Origin: Rhizobium sullae
GTDB lineage: Bacteria > Pseudomonadota > Alphaproteobacteria > Rhizobiales > Rhizobiaceae
Length of the DNA: 64,000 bases
Assembly (NCBI RefSeq): GCF_900169785.1
Contig: NZ_FWER01000014.1
Span: 50,797-114,796, forward strand
Direction of reading: 5' to 3'
How positions within the stretch are numbered: the first letter of the stretch is position 1; the number at the start of each line of letters is the position of its first letter. Of this stretch, positions 34,846 through 44,214 are shown piece after piece. The translations under genes and the position numbers were made by a program. The notes under the pieces are model-generated. The model did no database searches and was not told where the DNA came from. It saw only the letters and a list, made by a program, of their open reading frames with translations.

Positions 34846-35780
34846 CAGCGTGCCTCCGTATCCGACCAGTTCGCTCGCGCGCGCACCATCATCAGAACGA
34901 AGGAGAGCGCGACGATGACGACAAAGAAGACGACGGCCATCGCCGATCCGTAGCCGATGTCGTAGTAGGAAAAGGCGGTATTGTAGAGATAGATGTTGAT
35001 GGTCTCCGACGCCGTTCCCGGTCCGCCCTGCGTCATCGCATAGATGATGTCGAAGCTTTTCACCGCATCGATGCTGCGGATGATGACGCCGATCATAAGG
35101 AAGGGCGCAATCATGGGCAAAGTGAGATAACGGAACTTCTGCCAGGCATTGGCTCCGTCGATTTCCGCACTTTCATAAGGCTCGCGCGGCAAGGCGGCGA
35201 GGCCGCCAAGCACGATCAGCATGATCAGCGGCGTCCACTGCCAGGTCTCTACCAGAACGAGCGACGGAATGACGCTTTTCTGGTTGTAGATCCATTCCTG
35301 AGGCCCAATTCCGATCAATGAGAGAAGATAGTTGAGGACGCCGAGCTGCGGATGAAACATCATTGTCCAGACGAGCGCGATGGCGACCGGGGTCGCCATC
35401 ATCGGCATGACAAATATGCCACGCAGCAGTCCGCGCAGCGGGAAATGCGCGTCGAAGATAAGGGCGGCGAGCGTTCCCAGAAACAGGGGTCCGATCACCG
35501 CAAGTGCCGTATAGAGAACGGTATGCCAGAGAGATTCCCAGAAGCGCACGTCGACCGCCAGACGCAGATAATTATCCCAGCCTGAAAAGACCTGAGCCTG
35601 GCCGAGCGTCCAGCTGTTCACGCTCATCCACAGGGTGAAGACCCATGGGAAGACGATGACTGCCGCGATCACGATCAAGGCGGGAACGACGAAGGGCCAG
35701 TAGTTCGGAGCAAGCCGGCTAGGCTTGCTCCGTGCACTGGTTGGCTTCGCTTTCGCGGCTTCAATGCTTACCGAAGACAT
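34845..35780 (-). CDS. Carbohydrate ABC transporter permease (MalF-like)
   Basis: A 311-residue CUT1 permease with six helices and the EAA loop YESAEIDGANAWQKFRYLTLPMI. ATG 35780 overlaps the binding-protein stop by one base (TAATG). A longer open frame to 35969 runs into the binding-protein gene and has implausible composition. Pairs with the MalG-like protein. Confidence 0.92.
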   Translation of the reverse strand: MSSVSIEAAKAKPTSARSKPSRLAPNYWPFVVPALIVIAAVIVFPWVFTLWMSVNSWTLGQAQVFSGWDNYLRLAVDVRFWESLWHTVLYTALAVIGPLFLGTLAALIFDAHFPLRGLLRGIFVMPMMATPVAIALVWTMMFHPQLGVLNYLLSLIGIGPQEWIYNQKSVIPSLVLVETWQWTPLIMLIVLGGLAALPREPYESAEIDGANAWQKFRYLTLPMIAPFLMIGVIIRSIDAVKSFDIIYAMTQGGPGTASETINIYLYNTAFSYYDIGYGSAMAVVFFVVIVALSFVLMMVRARANWSDTEAR

Positions 35781-37111
35781 TATCCCTCGCTTCGAGCGAG
35801 TACGGGCTCGAACTGGGCCGTCGCGGACTTGAGTTCTGCGGCCGGATCTGCGCCGCCGATCATGTTCGTCAGGCCGACACCATAGATGTCCCGGAACTCG
35901 GTGACCGGGATGATGACCGGCAGGGCGAGCTGCGAAATCTTGCCGGAGCCGACAACTGCGTCGACCCATGTGCTCGGCATGGTGACGCCTTCGCGGACCT
36001 TGGCATCTTCAAGGATGGACTGACGGAACGGAACGCCAGCACCGGCCTGAAGGAGCCGGGCGCCCATGTCATGGGAAATCACCCATTGGCAGAAGAGGTA
36101 GGCGGCCTCCTTGTTCTTGCTCGCGGCCGTTACGCCGATGCCGTCGCCAAACGTGGCGGCTGCCTGTGCCTTCGGGCCCTTCGGCATGATCCCGTAGCCG
36201 ACCTTGCCGACGACACGGGATTTATCCGGATTCTCGATTGGCGGTGCAAAGCCGACGCCATCGAGCCACATGCCGATCTTGCCCTGCAGGAATGCCGATT
36301 GCGCTTCGGCCCAGTTAAAGCCGGAAACACCGACGGGGGCTGCTTTCGTCATCAGGCGCTGGTAGAGCGCTGCGGCCTCCACGGCTTCATCGGATGTGGT
36401 GCGCAGTTTGCCGTCCGGTCCGAGGGGCGTCATGCCGTAACCGAGCATGAGGGCCGTCCAGACCGGGACGTTTGCGTTTTTCAGGCCGCGGGCAACGAAA
36501 CCATAAGTGCTGCTCGACGCATCGGTCAGCGCCTCGGCGGCGTTTGCCATCTCGTCAAATGTCGTCGGGTAGGACAGCCCTTTCTTCTCGAAGAGCTCTT
36601 TGTTCCAGTAGACAATCCAGTAGTCGACGGAGAAGGGCAGGGAGCGCAGGACCCCGTCGGCACCCTTGGCGAACTGCAGCCCGGCTTCGGCGAAATCGCC
36701 CTCGGCCAGAGACGGATCGGTCAGCGACGGATCCTTGAGAAAGCCGCTTATATCGGCAAGCCAACCGCCCTTTTCGAACTGCCGCTTCTGAACATGGTAG
36801 CTTAAATGAACGACGTCGAAACTCGGTTTACCCGAACTGAGTTCGATCGTTGTCTTCTGGCGCTGCTGCTGTTCCGGCGTCGCCTCGGCATTGACCTTTA
36901 TACCGGTCAGTTCCTCGAACTCGGCGAGATATTTGATGATGATCTCGCTGCGCGGGCTCTTGACGAGATTGACTTCCAGCGTCGTGCCGGAAAAGCGCTT
37001 CCAATCGACCGCCGCCGATGCCGGCCGCATGCCGACAAGACCTGCGGCGCCGATGGCAGCAGAACCTGCCAGAAAGCGCCGGCGGGTTGGATTCCAAAAT
37101 GCAGATGACAT
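35780..37111 (-). CDS. Carbohydrate ABC transporter substrate-binding protein (CUT1)
   Basis: A 443-residue family 1 extracellular solute-binding protein. Unusually for such receptors it has a twin-arginine signal (TRRRFLAGSAAIG). The mature part shows the usual two-lobe pattern with PSFDVVHLSYHVQKR and PFSVDYWIVYWNKELFEKKGLSYP, the conserved hinge segment. It starts the transport operon. The ligand cannot be read from the sequence; the neighbouring kinase and aldolase suggest a sugar or sugar acid. Confidence 0.9.
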   Translation of the reverse strand: MSSAFWNPTRRRFLAGSAAIGAAGLVGMRPASAAVDWKRFSGTTLEVNLVKSPRSEIIIKYLAEFEELTGIKVNAEATPEQQQRQKTTIELSSGKPSFDVVHLSYHVQKRQFEKGGWLADISGFLKDPSLTDPSLAEGDFAEAGLQFAKGADGVLRSLPFSVDYWIVYWNKELFEKKGLSYPTTFDEMANAAEALTDASSSTYGFVARGLKNANVPVWTALMLGYGMTPLGPDGKLRTTSDEAVEAAALYQRLMTKAAPVGVSGFNWAEAQSAFLQGKIGMWLDGVGFAPPIENPDKSRVVGKVGYGIMPKGPKAQAAATFGDGIGVTAASKNKEAAYLFCQWVISHDMGARLLQAGAGVPFRQSILEDAKVREGVTMPSTWVDAVVGSGKISQLALPVIIPVTEFRDIYGVGLTNMIGGADPAAELKSATAQFEPVLARSEG

Positions 37112-37165
37112 GCCACTCCTCCTTTTTTGCCGGAGATCTCCTCATCGCCGGCTTGCTTGCTTTAC

Positions 37166-37825
37166 CTATAATCTGAGAGCGCGGTCCCTCGCGTGGTTGA
37201 TGTGCGCGACGAGCGCACTGACCGCGTCTTCCGGGGAACGCCGCTCGATGGCTTCGAGAACTTTCAGGTGCTCACCCATGACCGGTCCGACACGGCCATC
37301 GATGCGAAAACGCTCCTGGCTGATGAGGCGCATCTTGATCGAATTCACTCGGTAGACATTCGAAATGATGGTGTTGCCGAGCGCATCGATGAAGGCGTCG
37401 TGCATTCCCCAGTCCACGGCCTGGGCGTGGAGCTCCAGTTCATGCGAATTGTTTCCGCTGTTGATCGCTTCGGCGATATCCCGATGCCGCTTGAGAAGGC
37501 TGGCGATCGTCTCGTCCGAGGCCGAGCGCGTGAAGAGTGCGACCGCTTCCTTTTCCAGGAAAACGCGAAGCTGAAAGGCTTCCCGGATCAGGTTGAGGTC
37601 GATATGGGCAATCTGCAGGCCACGCTGCGGCACGGTCTTGATCAGGCCCTCGGCTTCGAGCCTTGGAATGAGTTCACGGATTGCCCCGAGCGTCAGCCCC
37701 GTCAATTCAACGAGACGGCGCTGAGAGACAAACTGTCCGGGGCGGACGTCGCGGGCCAGAAGGTGCCGGGTAAAGCTCTGGTAGGCCTTTTCCCGCAACG
37801 TCGGCTGTTCGTCCAGTCCATCCAT
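37166..37825 (-). CDS. GntR-family regulator (FCD domain)
   Basis: A 219-residue regulator with an N-terminal winged helix (YQSFTRHLLARDVRPGQFVS, then RRLVELTGLTLGAIRELIPRLEAEGLI) and a C-terminal FCD ligand domain (LELHAQAVDWGMHDAFIDA). The ATG at 37825 follows GAGGGGGG closely and is preferred over one six codons earlier. It lies between the aldolase and the transport genes, all on one strand, so it probably controls this operon with an aldolase product or substrate as inducer. Confidence 0.86.
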   Translation of the reverse strand: MDGLDEQPTLREKAYQSFTRHLLARDVRPGQFVSQRRLVELTGLTLGAIRELIPRLEAEGLIKTVPQRGLQIAHIDLNLIREAFQLRVFLEKEAVALFTRSASDETIASLLKRHRDIAEAINSGNNSHELELHAQAVDWGMHDAFIDALGNTIISNVYRVNSIKMRLISQERFRIDGRVGPVMGEHLKVLEAIERRSPEDAVSALVAHINHARDRALRL

Positions 37826-37848
37826 GCGTCCCCCCTCGTACATCGTCG

Positions 37849-38730
37849 CTAAGCTACCTTTGTGCGAAACAGGGCGTCAAAGGCAAGCGCAAGCTGATTG
37901 CGTCCTTCGCCGGATATTGAAACGAGTGGAGGACGAACCGCAAGCCACATTTCATCGTCAGTCAGGCGCGCGACCATTGCCTTTACGGCGGGGGTTACGG
38001 GATATTTCAGGAGCTCGACCACAAAATCTTCCACGCGCGGATCATCTTGTCCCTCCTCGGCCATCCGCCTGATCTCAGGCGCAACAAAATTCGCCATGCC
38101 GGAGATCGCACCCTGGCCGCCCAGGCGCGTGCCTTTTGCCAGATGGCGCTCGTCACCGATCAGAATGACAAGATCACGATGTGCCGCGAGCAGCTTTTCG
38201 GTATAGGGCCAATCGCCGGACGAATCCTTGACGCCTGTCACAATACCGGGAAAGGCCTGACGCAGGCGGCTGATCAGCGCGACGCTAAGCGGCACCATCG
38301 TGACGGAGGGGATATTATAGACGATGATGTCGCGGGCCTGGTCTCCGAGAATGCTGAATACGGCCGAAAACCAACGGAAAATGCCTTCGTCGCTGACATT
38401 CTTGAAATAGCAGGGCGGAGCCAGGAGAATGTTGCGCACGCCTTTGGACAAGGCATGAGAAGCTTGGGCCGCTGCGTCCTCGGCGGCAGCAACCAGGACG
38501 CCGACGACGATTTGAGAGGGCTGGATGCCGGCCTCAATGAAGGCCGCGAGCACGCTTTGGCGCTCGTCGCTGCCGATCGACGATCCTTCGCCCGTCGTCC
38601 CGAACAGCGTGACGCTGGAGCAGCCCGCAGCGAGGCTACGCATCGCCTGCGCGATCATCGCATCCACTGCAATATTAGCCGCACCATCGAAAGGTGTCGC
38701 CAGCGCGACCGATAATCCAAAACGCCCCAC
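37849..38730 (-). CDS. DapA/NanA-family aldolase
   Basis: A 293-residue TIM-barrel lyase of the dihydrodipicolinate synthase family. GTTGEGSSIGSDER is the carboxylate-binding loop, VYNIPSVT carries the catalytic tyrosine, and GVKDSSGDW the Schiff-base lysine. Family members with this context are usually pyruvate aldolases for keto-deoxy sugar acids or sialic acid rather than lysine enzymes. GTG start with AAGGA upstream. First gene of the six-gene block ending with the PfkB kinase. Confidence 0.85.
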   Translation of the reverse strand: MGRFGLSVALATPFDGAANIAVDAMIAQAMRSLAAGCSSVTLFGTTGEGSSIGSDERQSVLAAFIEAGIQPSQIVVGVLVAAAEDAAAQASHALSKGVRNILLAPPCYFKNVSDEGIFRWFSAVFSILGDQARDIIVYNIPSVTMVPLSVALISRLRQAFPGIVTGVKDSSGDWPYTEKLLAAHRDLVILIGDERHLAKGTRLGGQGAISGMANFVAPEIRRMAEEGQDDPRVEDFVVELLKYPVTPAVKAMVARLTDDEMWLAVRPPLVSISGEGRNQLALAFDALFRTKVA

Positions 38731-38870
38731 GACGCTGCATCCTTAGCCTGACCATTCAGTAACGTTGAACTAACATGTCAGTTATGGCGCGGCAAGCGAA
38801 TTCCTCAACGCAGAACAGCTTTACCAAGCCTTCTGTTACTTCGAGGTCAGCATAACGCATCACGCGCGGG

Positions 38871-39104
38871 CTATTTCCAGAACCAGGATTCCGATGCTTC
38901 TGCCCGTGCCTCCTCCGGCGAGACGCCGATGTCGTTCAATTGCTCGGCTGTTAGATCCAGAAGGTCGCGCCGCGTTCTGCGCTTCTCGAAATAGCGGATT
39001 ATGGTCGTCTGCCATGCGTAATGGCAGCGATGCGCGACTATCTTGGTTGCTGTAGGCGGGCTCCTACTGTCTGCCTGATTCCCCAGGCTGTTCTCGGCTC
39101 TCAT
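38871..39104 (-). CDS. DUF1127 small protein
   Basis: A 77-residue protein with the C-terminal DUF1127 (YjiS-like) motif: RRDLLDLTAEQLNDIGVSPE, preceded by an arginine-rich stretch. Such small proteins help RNA turnover and phosphate or carbon metabolism in alpha-proteobacteria. AGGAG lies ten bases before the ATG at 39104. A divergent LysR gene is the usual partner and likely controls it. Confidence 0.88.
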   Translation of the reverse strand: MRAENSLGNQADSRSPPTATKIVAHRCHYAWQTTIIRYFEKRRTRRDLLDLTAEQLNDIGVSPEEARAEASESWFWK

Positions 39105-39158
39105 GTGGTTGCTCCTGACAATGGCCGAGCTTTGCGCTGGAATAGCCGCTAAAGGAAG

Positions 39159-39184
39159 CTTATGCTTCTGATGCAATGCATAAG
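39159..39184. promoter_or_regulatory. Candidate LysR-type binding site
   Basis: CTTATGC and GCATAAG form a seven-base inverted repeat around twelve bases in the 91-base gap between the DUF1127 gene and the LysR gene, ending 11 bases before the LysR ATG. Position and symmetry fit a LysR recognition site. Confidence 0.6.
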
Positions 39185-39195
39185 GAATTCTTTGT

Positions 39196-40074
39196 ATGCC
39201 GCTCAATCTGGAGCATCTCGCATCGTTCATCGACGTTGTCGATCTCGGAAGTTTCACGGCTGCTGCAGAGAAGGCAGGTCTTACGCAGCCGGCGGTGAGC
39301 CTTCAGATCAAGCTCCTCGAGCAACGGCTGGGCGTGAAGCTGATCGAGCGCGTCGGACGGCGCGCACGGCCGACGGCGGCTGGAAGCGGTTTGATTGCCT
39401 ATGCTCGCCGGATGATGGATGAGTCGCGGGCGGCTGAAGAAGCAATGATGCCGTACCGTGACGGCACCTCAGGCCGGATACGTATCGGGAGCGGAGGCAC
39501 GGCATCCATCCATCTGCTGCCGAGGGCGATCACGGCTGTAAAGAAGCGGATGCCGGGTCTCGATATCACCGTTCGCATTGGCAACACCGACGACATTCTG
39601 CGCGACCTCGAAGCGAACCTGCTCGATCTTGCGGTTGTAACGCTACCCGCTTCCGGTCGTGCTTTCGAGGTCGAGCCGTTTTATCGGGATGAACTGCTCG
39701 CCGTTGCTCCAAAGGGGAGCGAATTGCCTGATGGCGGTCCAGATGCCGCGTTCCTGCAGGAGAAGACGCTGCTTCTTTACGAAGGCGGTAACACGCGCCG
39801 CGCGACGGACGGCTGGATGGCAGCAGCAGGGCACAAGGCACGGCCGGCCATGGAATTCGGAAGCGTGGAAGCGATCAAGGAACTGGTCGCCGCCGGCCTT
39901 GGATGGTCGATCCTTCCAGGGCTCGCCTTGGAACGCGATCGCACGGATCGGATCATCACGTCACCTCTAAACCCCAGGCTCGAACGCGAGCTCGGAATAG
40001 TTCTGCGTCGGGACAAGCACCTGACGCGCGGCCTCCGGGAGATGATGAAGTGCCTCCTGGACTCCAAGGCATAG
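39196..40074 (+). CDS. LysR-family regulator
   Basis: A 292-residue activator/repressor. The N-terminal winged helix (LASFIDVVDLGSFTAAAEKA, then GLTQPAVSLQIKLLEQRLGVKL) is classic LysR, followed by the two-lobe ligand domain (about 90-290). An in-frame VERVGRR-type variation follows the wing. Divergent from DUF1127; the target is probably that gene. Confidence 0.92.
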   Translation: MPLNLEHLASFIDVVDLGSFTAAAEKAGLTQPAVSLQIKLLEQRLGVKLIERVGRRARPTAAGSGLIAYARRMMDESRAAEEAMMPYRDGTSGRIRIGSGGTASIHLLPRAITAVKKRMPGLDITVRIGNTDDILRDLEANLLDLAVVTLPASGRAFEVEPFYRDELLAVAPKGSELPDGGPDAAFLQEKTLLLYEGGNTRRATDGWMAAAGHKARPAMEFGSVEAIKELVAAGLGWSILPGLALERDRTDRIITSPLNPRLERELGIVLRRDKHLTRGLREMMKCLLDSKA

Positions 40075-40393
40075 TTGAGCAAGCTTCGTCGCTGATACCA
40101 TCGAGGCTGTGGACTGAGGCGCATCGTTCCGCGCGATATCTCACGATCGGGCCGAAAGCTACAGGGCTGGTCATGCTGCATTCGAGGATGCGGCTTCCCG
40201 CGATTGAGTAAGCTTCAAATCATTTCATTGTTCAGGAGTTTCATGGCGCGGATTGGACGGTATAGTCAAAATCCTCATGAGCGTTCAGCGCAAGTGAAAC
40301 GCTCAAGCCGCTCGCCGGCCGCAGCAGATCCTATAAGATCTGACAACGCAGCAAATGAGCTTCGACGAAACGTAAGGTGGATTGGCCAGACAA
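40075..40393. other. Gap before the phosphotransferase gene
   Basis: About 320 bases. A modest hairpin (GAGCGTT at 40279 with AACGCTC at 40298) is present, without a T-run. No gene is convincing. Confidence 0.35.
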
Positions 40394-41155
40394 ATGTCGA
40401 TTGTTCCTCAGGAATACGGCCCGCTTATTGGTGCAGGCAAAGAGGCGGAAGTCTACGGGGTCGGAGACTTGGTCCTTAAATTGTACAGGCAGTCTGCTTC
40501 CAAAGCGTCTGCATTCCGTGAAGCAGCGGCATTGTCCATAATCGAGGGGTTGGACCTGCCGGCCCCAAAAGTCCAAGGGGTTTGTCAGTTGCACGGCCGT
40601 TGGGGTCTAGTGATGACCCGGGCAGAGGGCCAGACATTTGGTGAGACCATAATGTTGCGGCCAGAAGAGTTGGCCAACCACCTTCTCATGTTGGCAAAAT
40701 TGCAGGCGCAAATCCATGTGCACAGCGGCAAGGGGCTATCAAGCCTGAAAGCCCGTCTGCGATCAGACATCGAAGGCGGCATCAAATTACCAGGCACGAC
40801 AAAAAGATCTCTATTGAACCGGCTTGAAGGGTTGCCGGACGGTGACCGGCTTTGCCATGGAGATTTCCATCCCTGGAACGTACTTGGATCAGTTGACGGA
40901 ACCATGGTCATTGACTGGTTGGATGCCAGCCGCGGAGAACCCGCAGCCGACGTCTGCAGGACCTATGTCCTTTTGCATCACAAATTTCCCATGATCGCGG
41001 AGGCCTATCTCGAGGTGTACACCGAAGTCAGCGCGTTGGAGAAGCGGGCCGTTCTGGCATGGTTGCCCCTCGTTGCCGCCGCGCGCCTCGCCGAAGGTGT
41101 CCTGGACGAAGTGGAAAGCCTCCTGGAATTGGTTGAAGCCGCCGAAGCAAACTAA
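40394..41155 (+). CDS. Aminoglycoside-phosphotransferase-like kinase
   Basis: A 253-residue APH-fold protein. The nucleotide-binding part begins GPLIGAGKEAEVYGVGDLVLKLY (lysine in VLKLY). The catalytic loop is LCHGDFHPWNVLG, and the metal-binding VIDWLDASRGEPAADV follows, which is the standard active-site set. Substrate unknown; many relatives are not resistance enzymes. ATG 40394 is chosen over a TTG four codons earlier. Confidence 0.85.
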   Translation: MSIVPQEYGPLIGAGKEAEVYGVGDLVLKLYRQSASKASAFREAAALSIIEGLDLPAPKVQGVCQLHGRWGLVMTRAEGQTFGETIMLRPEELANHLLMLAKLQAQIHVHSGKGLSSLKARLRSDIEGGIKLPGTTKRSLLNRLEGLPDGDRLCHGDFHPWNVLGSVDGTMVIDWLDASRGEPAADVCRTYVLLHHKFPMIAEAYLEVYTEVSALEKRAVLAWLPLVAAARLAEGVLDEVESLLELVEAAEAN

Positions 41156-41216
41156 CATTTTTCAGAACCAAGCATCTTAATCATCGAAATGTGCCATCGC
41201 GCATCAGTGGACGCTG

Positions 41217-41414
41217 CTATCCACCATTGTTGGTCCGGAGTACGCTTCGTGGCGTAATGCCAAACCGTCTTTTGAACGCCGTGGAGAAGTTTGCCGGACT
41301 GTTGTAGCCGCCAAGCGCACTGGCTTCCTGGATATTCATGGCACCGGTGGTCACGGCGGCATGAGCGTTGTCCAGACGGCAGTCGGTGACGAGACTGCAC
41401 TGCCGCAATCGCAA
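41217..41414 (-). pseudogene. C-terminal remnant of an AraC-family regulator
   Basis: Sixty-odd codons ending in IQEASALGGYNSPANFSTAF then KRRFGITPRSVLR, the second helix-turn-helix and final motif of AraC-type regulators. The first HTH and ligand domain are missing, and no start signal precedes it. It is a decayed gene end. Confidence 0.7.
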
Positions 41415-41581
41415 GAATGCTTGAACACCTCTCCCCGCATGCGCGTGGAGGAGCCATTATCGAGGTGGCTAACGGGATGAGATCATCCCGTCCCGGTGCG
41501 AAGCTGCCATCGAGATCGAGTGGCTCTGTCGCAGCGAAAATCCCTCAAGCTGTCCGACGCAGTTGTGCCAAAAGGTGTTCA

Positions 41582-42196
41582 TCACTTCGGCCGCGCACTG
41601 CCCTCATACATGTACGTCATGGGCTTCGGACCGGGCATGTAACCGGTCTGCAGCCGATCGAGGCGAAAGCCGCCCGCCTCGATCATCGCGCGGATCGGAC
41701 GGTTGAGGTGGCAGCCACCGCTAATGCGCCGCCAGGCCGGCGTCAGCCAGTTTTGCCATCGGCGCACGCTCTCGTCGGGCGCGAGGCCATGTTCGACGAA
41801 GAGCAGTCGGCCGCTAGGACGGAGCACTCGCCGCATTTCGCAGAGTGCCGCACCAGCCTGCGGGATCGTGCACAGGGTCCAGGTCGTCACGACAGTGTCA
41901 ACGCTCTGGTCTTCGAGCGGTATGTCCTCTGCGGAAGCCGCAAGGAAACGGACTGGGAGTTCACGTCGGTATGGCGCCTCGCGGGCCATGTCGATGAGCT
42001 GGGAGGCCGGATCGAGGGCCAGGATTTCGTGTACGCCGTATCCATAGAAGGGCAGGTTCATGCCCGATCCAACGCCGATCTCGAGAACGCAGCCCTGCGC
42101 GCCGCCGATCACACGTTCGCGATAAGGTACCAGGCGTTTGTTGCGCATCGAAAGTTGGCATAGCCTTGGCAGGATCACATCATTGTAGAAGCCCAT
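41582..42196 (-). CDS. Class I SAM-dependent methyltransferase
   Basis: A 204-residue enzyme with AdoMet motif I VLEIGVGSGMNLPFY, motif II acidic residue in ILALDPASQ, and the post-I segment DTVVTTWTLCTI. The C-terminal half is of the ubiE/phospholipid methyltransferase-like type. GGGGAGG precedes the ATG at 42196. Substrate unknown. A longer upstream frame is arginine-rich and rejected. Confidence 0.87.
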   Translation of the reverse strand: MGFYNDVILPRLCQLSMRNKRLVPYRERVIGGAQGCVLEIGVGSGMNLPFYGYGVHEILALDPASQLIDMAREAPYRRELPVRFLAASAEDIPLEDQSVDTVVTTWTLCTIPQAGAALCEMRRVLRPSGRLLFVEHGLAPDESVRRWQNWLTPAWRRISGGCHLNRPIRAMIEAGGFRLDRLQTGYMPGPKPMTYMYEGSARPK

Positions 42197-42631
42197 CGCA
42201 AACCTCCCCGGCCGTCGTGATGCCTTGCTCTTCCGTTCCCGGCGCGCGACAGTCCTCAGACATCGGCATCCCCCGACCTTGCAAGGGAATGCGCGCGGAT
42301 CAGGACCTTGTCGAATCCGCCTGCACCCGCCGGTGACGGCCGCAGCGGAGGCGCGTGCGTCGGATCTATCCATCGGCTATTGTTAGCTCTTCTGCTTGTC
42401 CGGCGGAAGTCCAAGGAAGGAGAGCCGGTCTCCGGGGATGCCGGCGATTGTCTAAGCATCTCGAGACGCCACACTGTGGCCTGGCCGGGCAGGCTTCTTC
42501 AACGGGTATCGCCGATCATGCGTCGGATTCCCTTGGAGGAGAGCCAAGGATTATCCCGGCGTGTCGATCCCCGACCTTGGATTTCAACCGCCATCAGGAT
42601 AGCGTCGGCCCGAAACAGACAGCGAGGCCTG
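42197..42631. other. Gap between methyltransferase and DUF6880 gene
   Basis: About 435 bases between divergent genes. An open forward frame runs through it in phase with the DUF6880 gene but has no similarity or ribosome site of its own. Presumably promoter sequence. Confidence 0.4.
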
Positions 42632-44068
42632 ATGGCAGCCAAGACGACCCTCAATGCAAAAAACCTGGAAGCACTTGGCGCACAGCGCCTTGCTGAGCTG
42701 CTCCTTGAGATCAGCACTGGCAGTGCAGCGCATAAGCGACGGCTCCGTATGGAACTGGCCGGCAATCACAGTAGCGCAGAGGTCGGACGCGAGGTGCGCA
42801 AACGGCTCGCCAGCATTGCCCGTGCCCGCACCTTTATCGACTGGCGCAAGGTCAAAGCGCTGAAGACGGATTTGGAGACGCAGAAGAAGACGATAGTCGA
42901 CATCGTCGCCGCTGACGACCCAAATGAGGCCTTCGAACTCATCTGGCAATTCCTTTCCCTTGCCGATTCAATCTTTGAGAGATCCAACGACGGCAGCGGC
43001 TCGCTCATTCAGATTTTTCATCAGGCTTGCGCTGACGCCGGCATCATCGCCAAGTCGGCGGGTATGGACACAGGAGTTCTTGCCAGCAAGATCTGCGCAG
43101 CGGTGCAGGATAATGGCTACGGCCAGTATGACCGGCTGATCACGGCGATGGCACCGGCGCTGGGTAAAGATGGGTTGGAACGACTGAAGACCGTATTGAT
43201 GCAGTGGTCGAGGGAGCCGCAGGAAAAGCCAGTCGAGCGCGATCGCCAGGTCATCGGCTGGAGCAGCAAAGGGCCGATCTACGAGGACGAGATCTTCGGC
43301 AATCACCGGGAACTGACGGTGCGCATCGCCCTCCAGGAAATCGCCGATGCCCTTGGTGACGTTGACGCCTATATCGCCCAGCAGCCGGAGAAGAGCCGTA
43401 AAGCGCCAATGGTCGCAGCCGACATTGCCAGCCGTCTGCTTTCGGCAGGACGAGCCGAAGAGGCTCTCCAAACGCTGGACAAGGTCGACACGCTGGGCCG
43501 GTCCGACGTTCCGTTCGAGTGGCAGCTCGCCTACGTCGAAACGCTGGAGGCCCTGGAACGCGGCGACGAGGCACAAGCTTATCGATTGCAGAGCTTCGAA
43601 GCGTCGCTGAACGACGAGCACCTGCGCGCTTATCTACGCCGTCTTCCGGACTTCGATGACATGGAGGCAGAAGAAAAGGCATTCGCCTATGTCCATGCCT
43701 TTCCGGACGCTCACGAGGCTCTCGCGTTTTTCCTTCGCTGGCCAGCGCCCTCCGAGGCGGCAAAGCTGGTCATAAAGCGAAGGATGGAGCTCGACGGCGA
43801 CCTGTACGGGTTGATGACGTCGGCAGCAGGAGTCCTAGCGGAGAAGTATCCGCTCGCGGCCACCGTCGTGCTGCGCTCCATGATCGACTTCACCCTCGAT
43901 AGCGCACGATCCAGTCGCTATAAGCACGCGGCGCGCCATCTTGCGGAATGCGCATCCTTGGCGCGGTATATTGATGATTTCGGCAGCGCCGGATCCCACG
44001 ACGCCTATCTTGCAGACTTGAAACATCGACATGGAAAAAAGCATGGCTTCTGGAACCTGTCGGCCTAA
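42632..44068 (+). CDS. DUF6880 family protein
   Basis: A 478-residue, mostly helical cytoplasmic protein resembling DUF6880 (recalled similarity). The N-terminal segment LNAKNLEALGAQRLAELLLE and central ALQEIADALGDVDAYIAQ fit the pattern, and the C-terminal half consists of tetratricopeptide-like helix pairs ending in LKHRHGKKHGFWNL. Function unknown. A GAGG lies five bases before the ATG at 42632. Located just before Vsr and SbcCD-like genes, but separated from them by gene fragments. Confidence 0.72.
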   Translation: MAAKTTLNAKNLEALGAQRLAELLLEISTGSAAHKRRLRMELAGNHSSAEVGREVRKRLASIARARTFIDWRKVKALKTDLETQKKTIVDIVAADDPNEAFELIWQFLSLADSIFERSNDGSGSLIQIFHQACADAGIIAKSAGMDTGVLASKICAAVQDNGYGQYDRLITAMAPALGKDGLERLKTVLMQWSREPQEKPVERDRQVIGWSSKGPIYEDEIFGNHRELTVRIALQEIADALGDVDAYIAQQPEKSRKAPMVAADIASRLLSAGRAEEALQTLDKVDTLGRSDVPFEWQLAYVETLEALERGDEAQAYRLQSFEASLNDEHLRAYLRRLPDFDDMEAEEKAFAYVHAFPDAHEALAFFLRWPAPSEAAKLVIKRRMELDGDLYGLMTSAAGVLAEKYPLAATVVLRSMIDFTLDSARSSRYKHAARHLAECASLARYIDDFGSAGSHDAYLADLKHRHGKKHGFWNLSA

Positions 44069-44108
44069 GTCCGTCCGACCTGCGAGAGATTGAGCAGGAA
44101 CAGCATGA

Positions 44109-44210
44109 CAGGACACCTTCCGGCACGCCGATCCGCTTACCTGGGGAACAGGACCGCGCATCTTCGAGGTCTTTCTCGATCCGACCTGCCCATTCTCGGT
44201 GAGGGCCTTC
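44109..44210 (+). pseudogene. Fragment of a DsbA/thioredoxin-like protein
   Basis: An open frame reads TWGTGPRIFEVFLDPTCPFS then VRAFN, the N-terminal strand and cysteine-helix start of a DsbA-like oxidoreductase. The start codon is missing and after about 34 codons similarity ends where the Vsr-like fragment begins in the same frame. Called from one recalled motif only. Confidence 0.45.
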
Positions 44211-44214
44211 AACA

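Noticed and set aside
35781..35969. N-terminal extension of the MalF-like permease
   Set aside because: It overlaps the binding-protein gene and is rich in arginine and glycine; ATG 35780 gives the normal length.
41515..41590. GGCTCTGTCGCA resembling the end of an IS6-family element
   Set aside because: Only one short end-like sequence and no transposase frame or second end nearby; chance match cannot be excluded.
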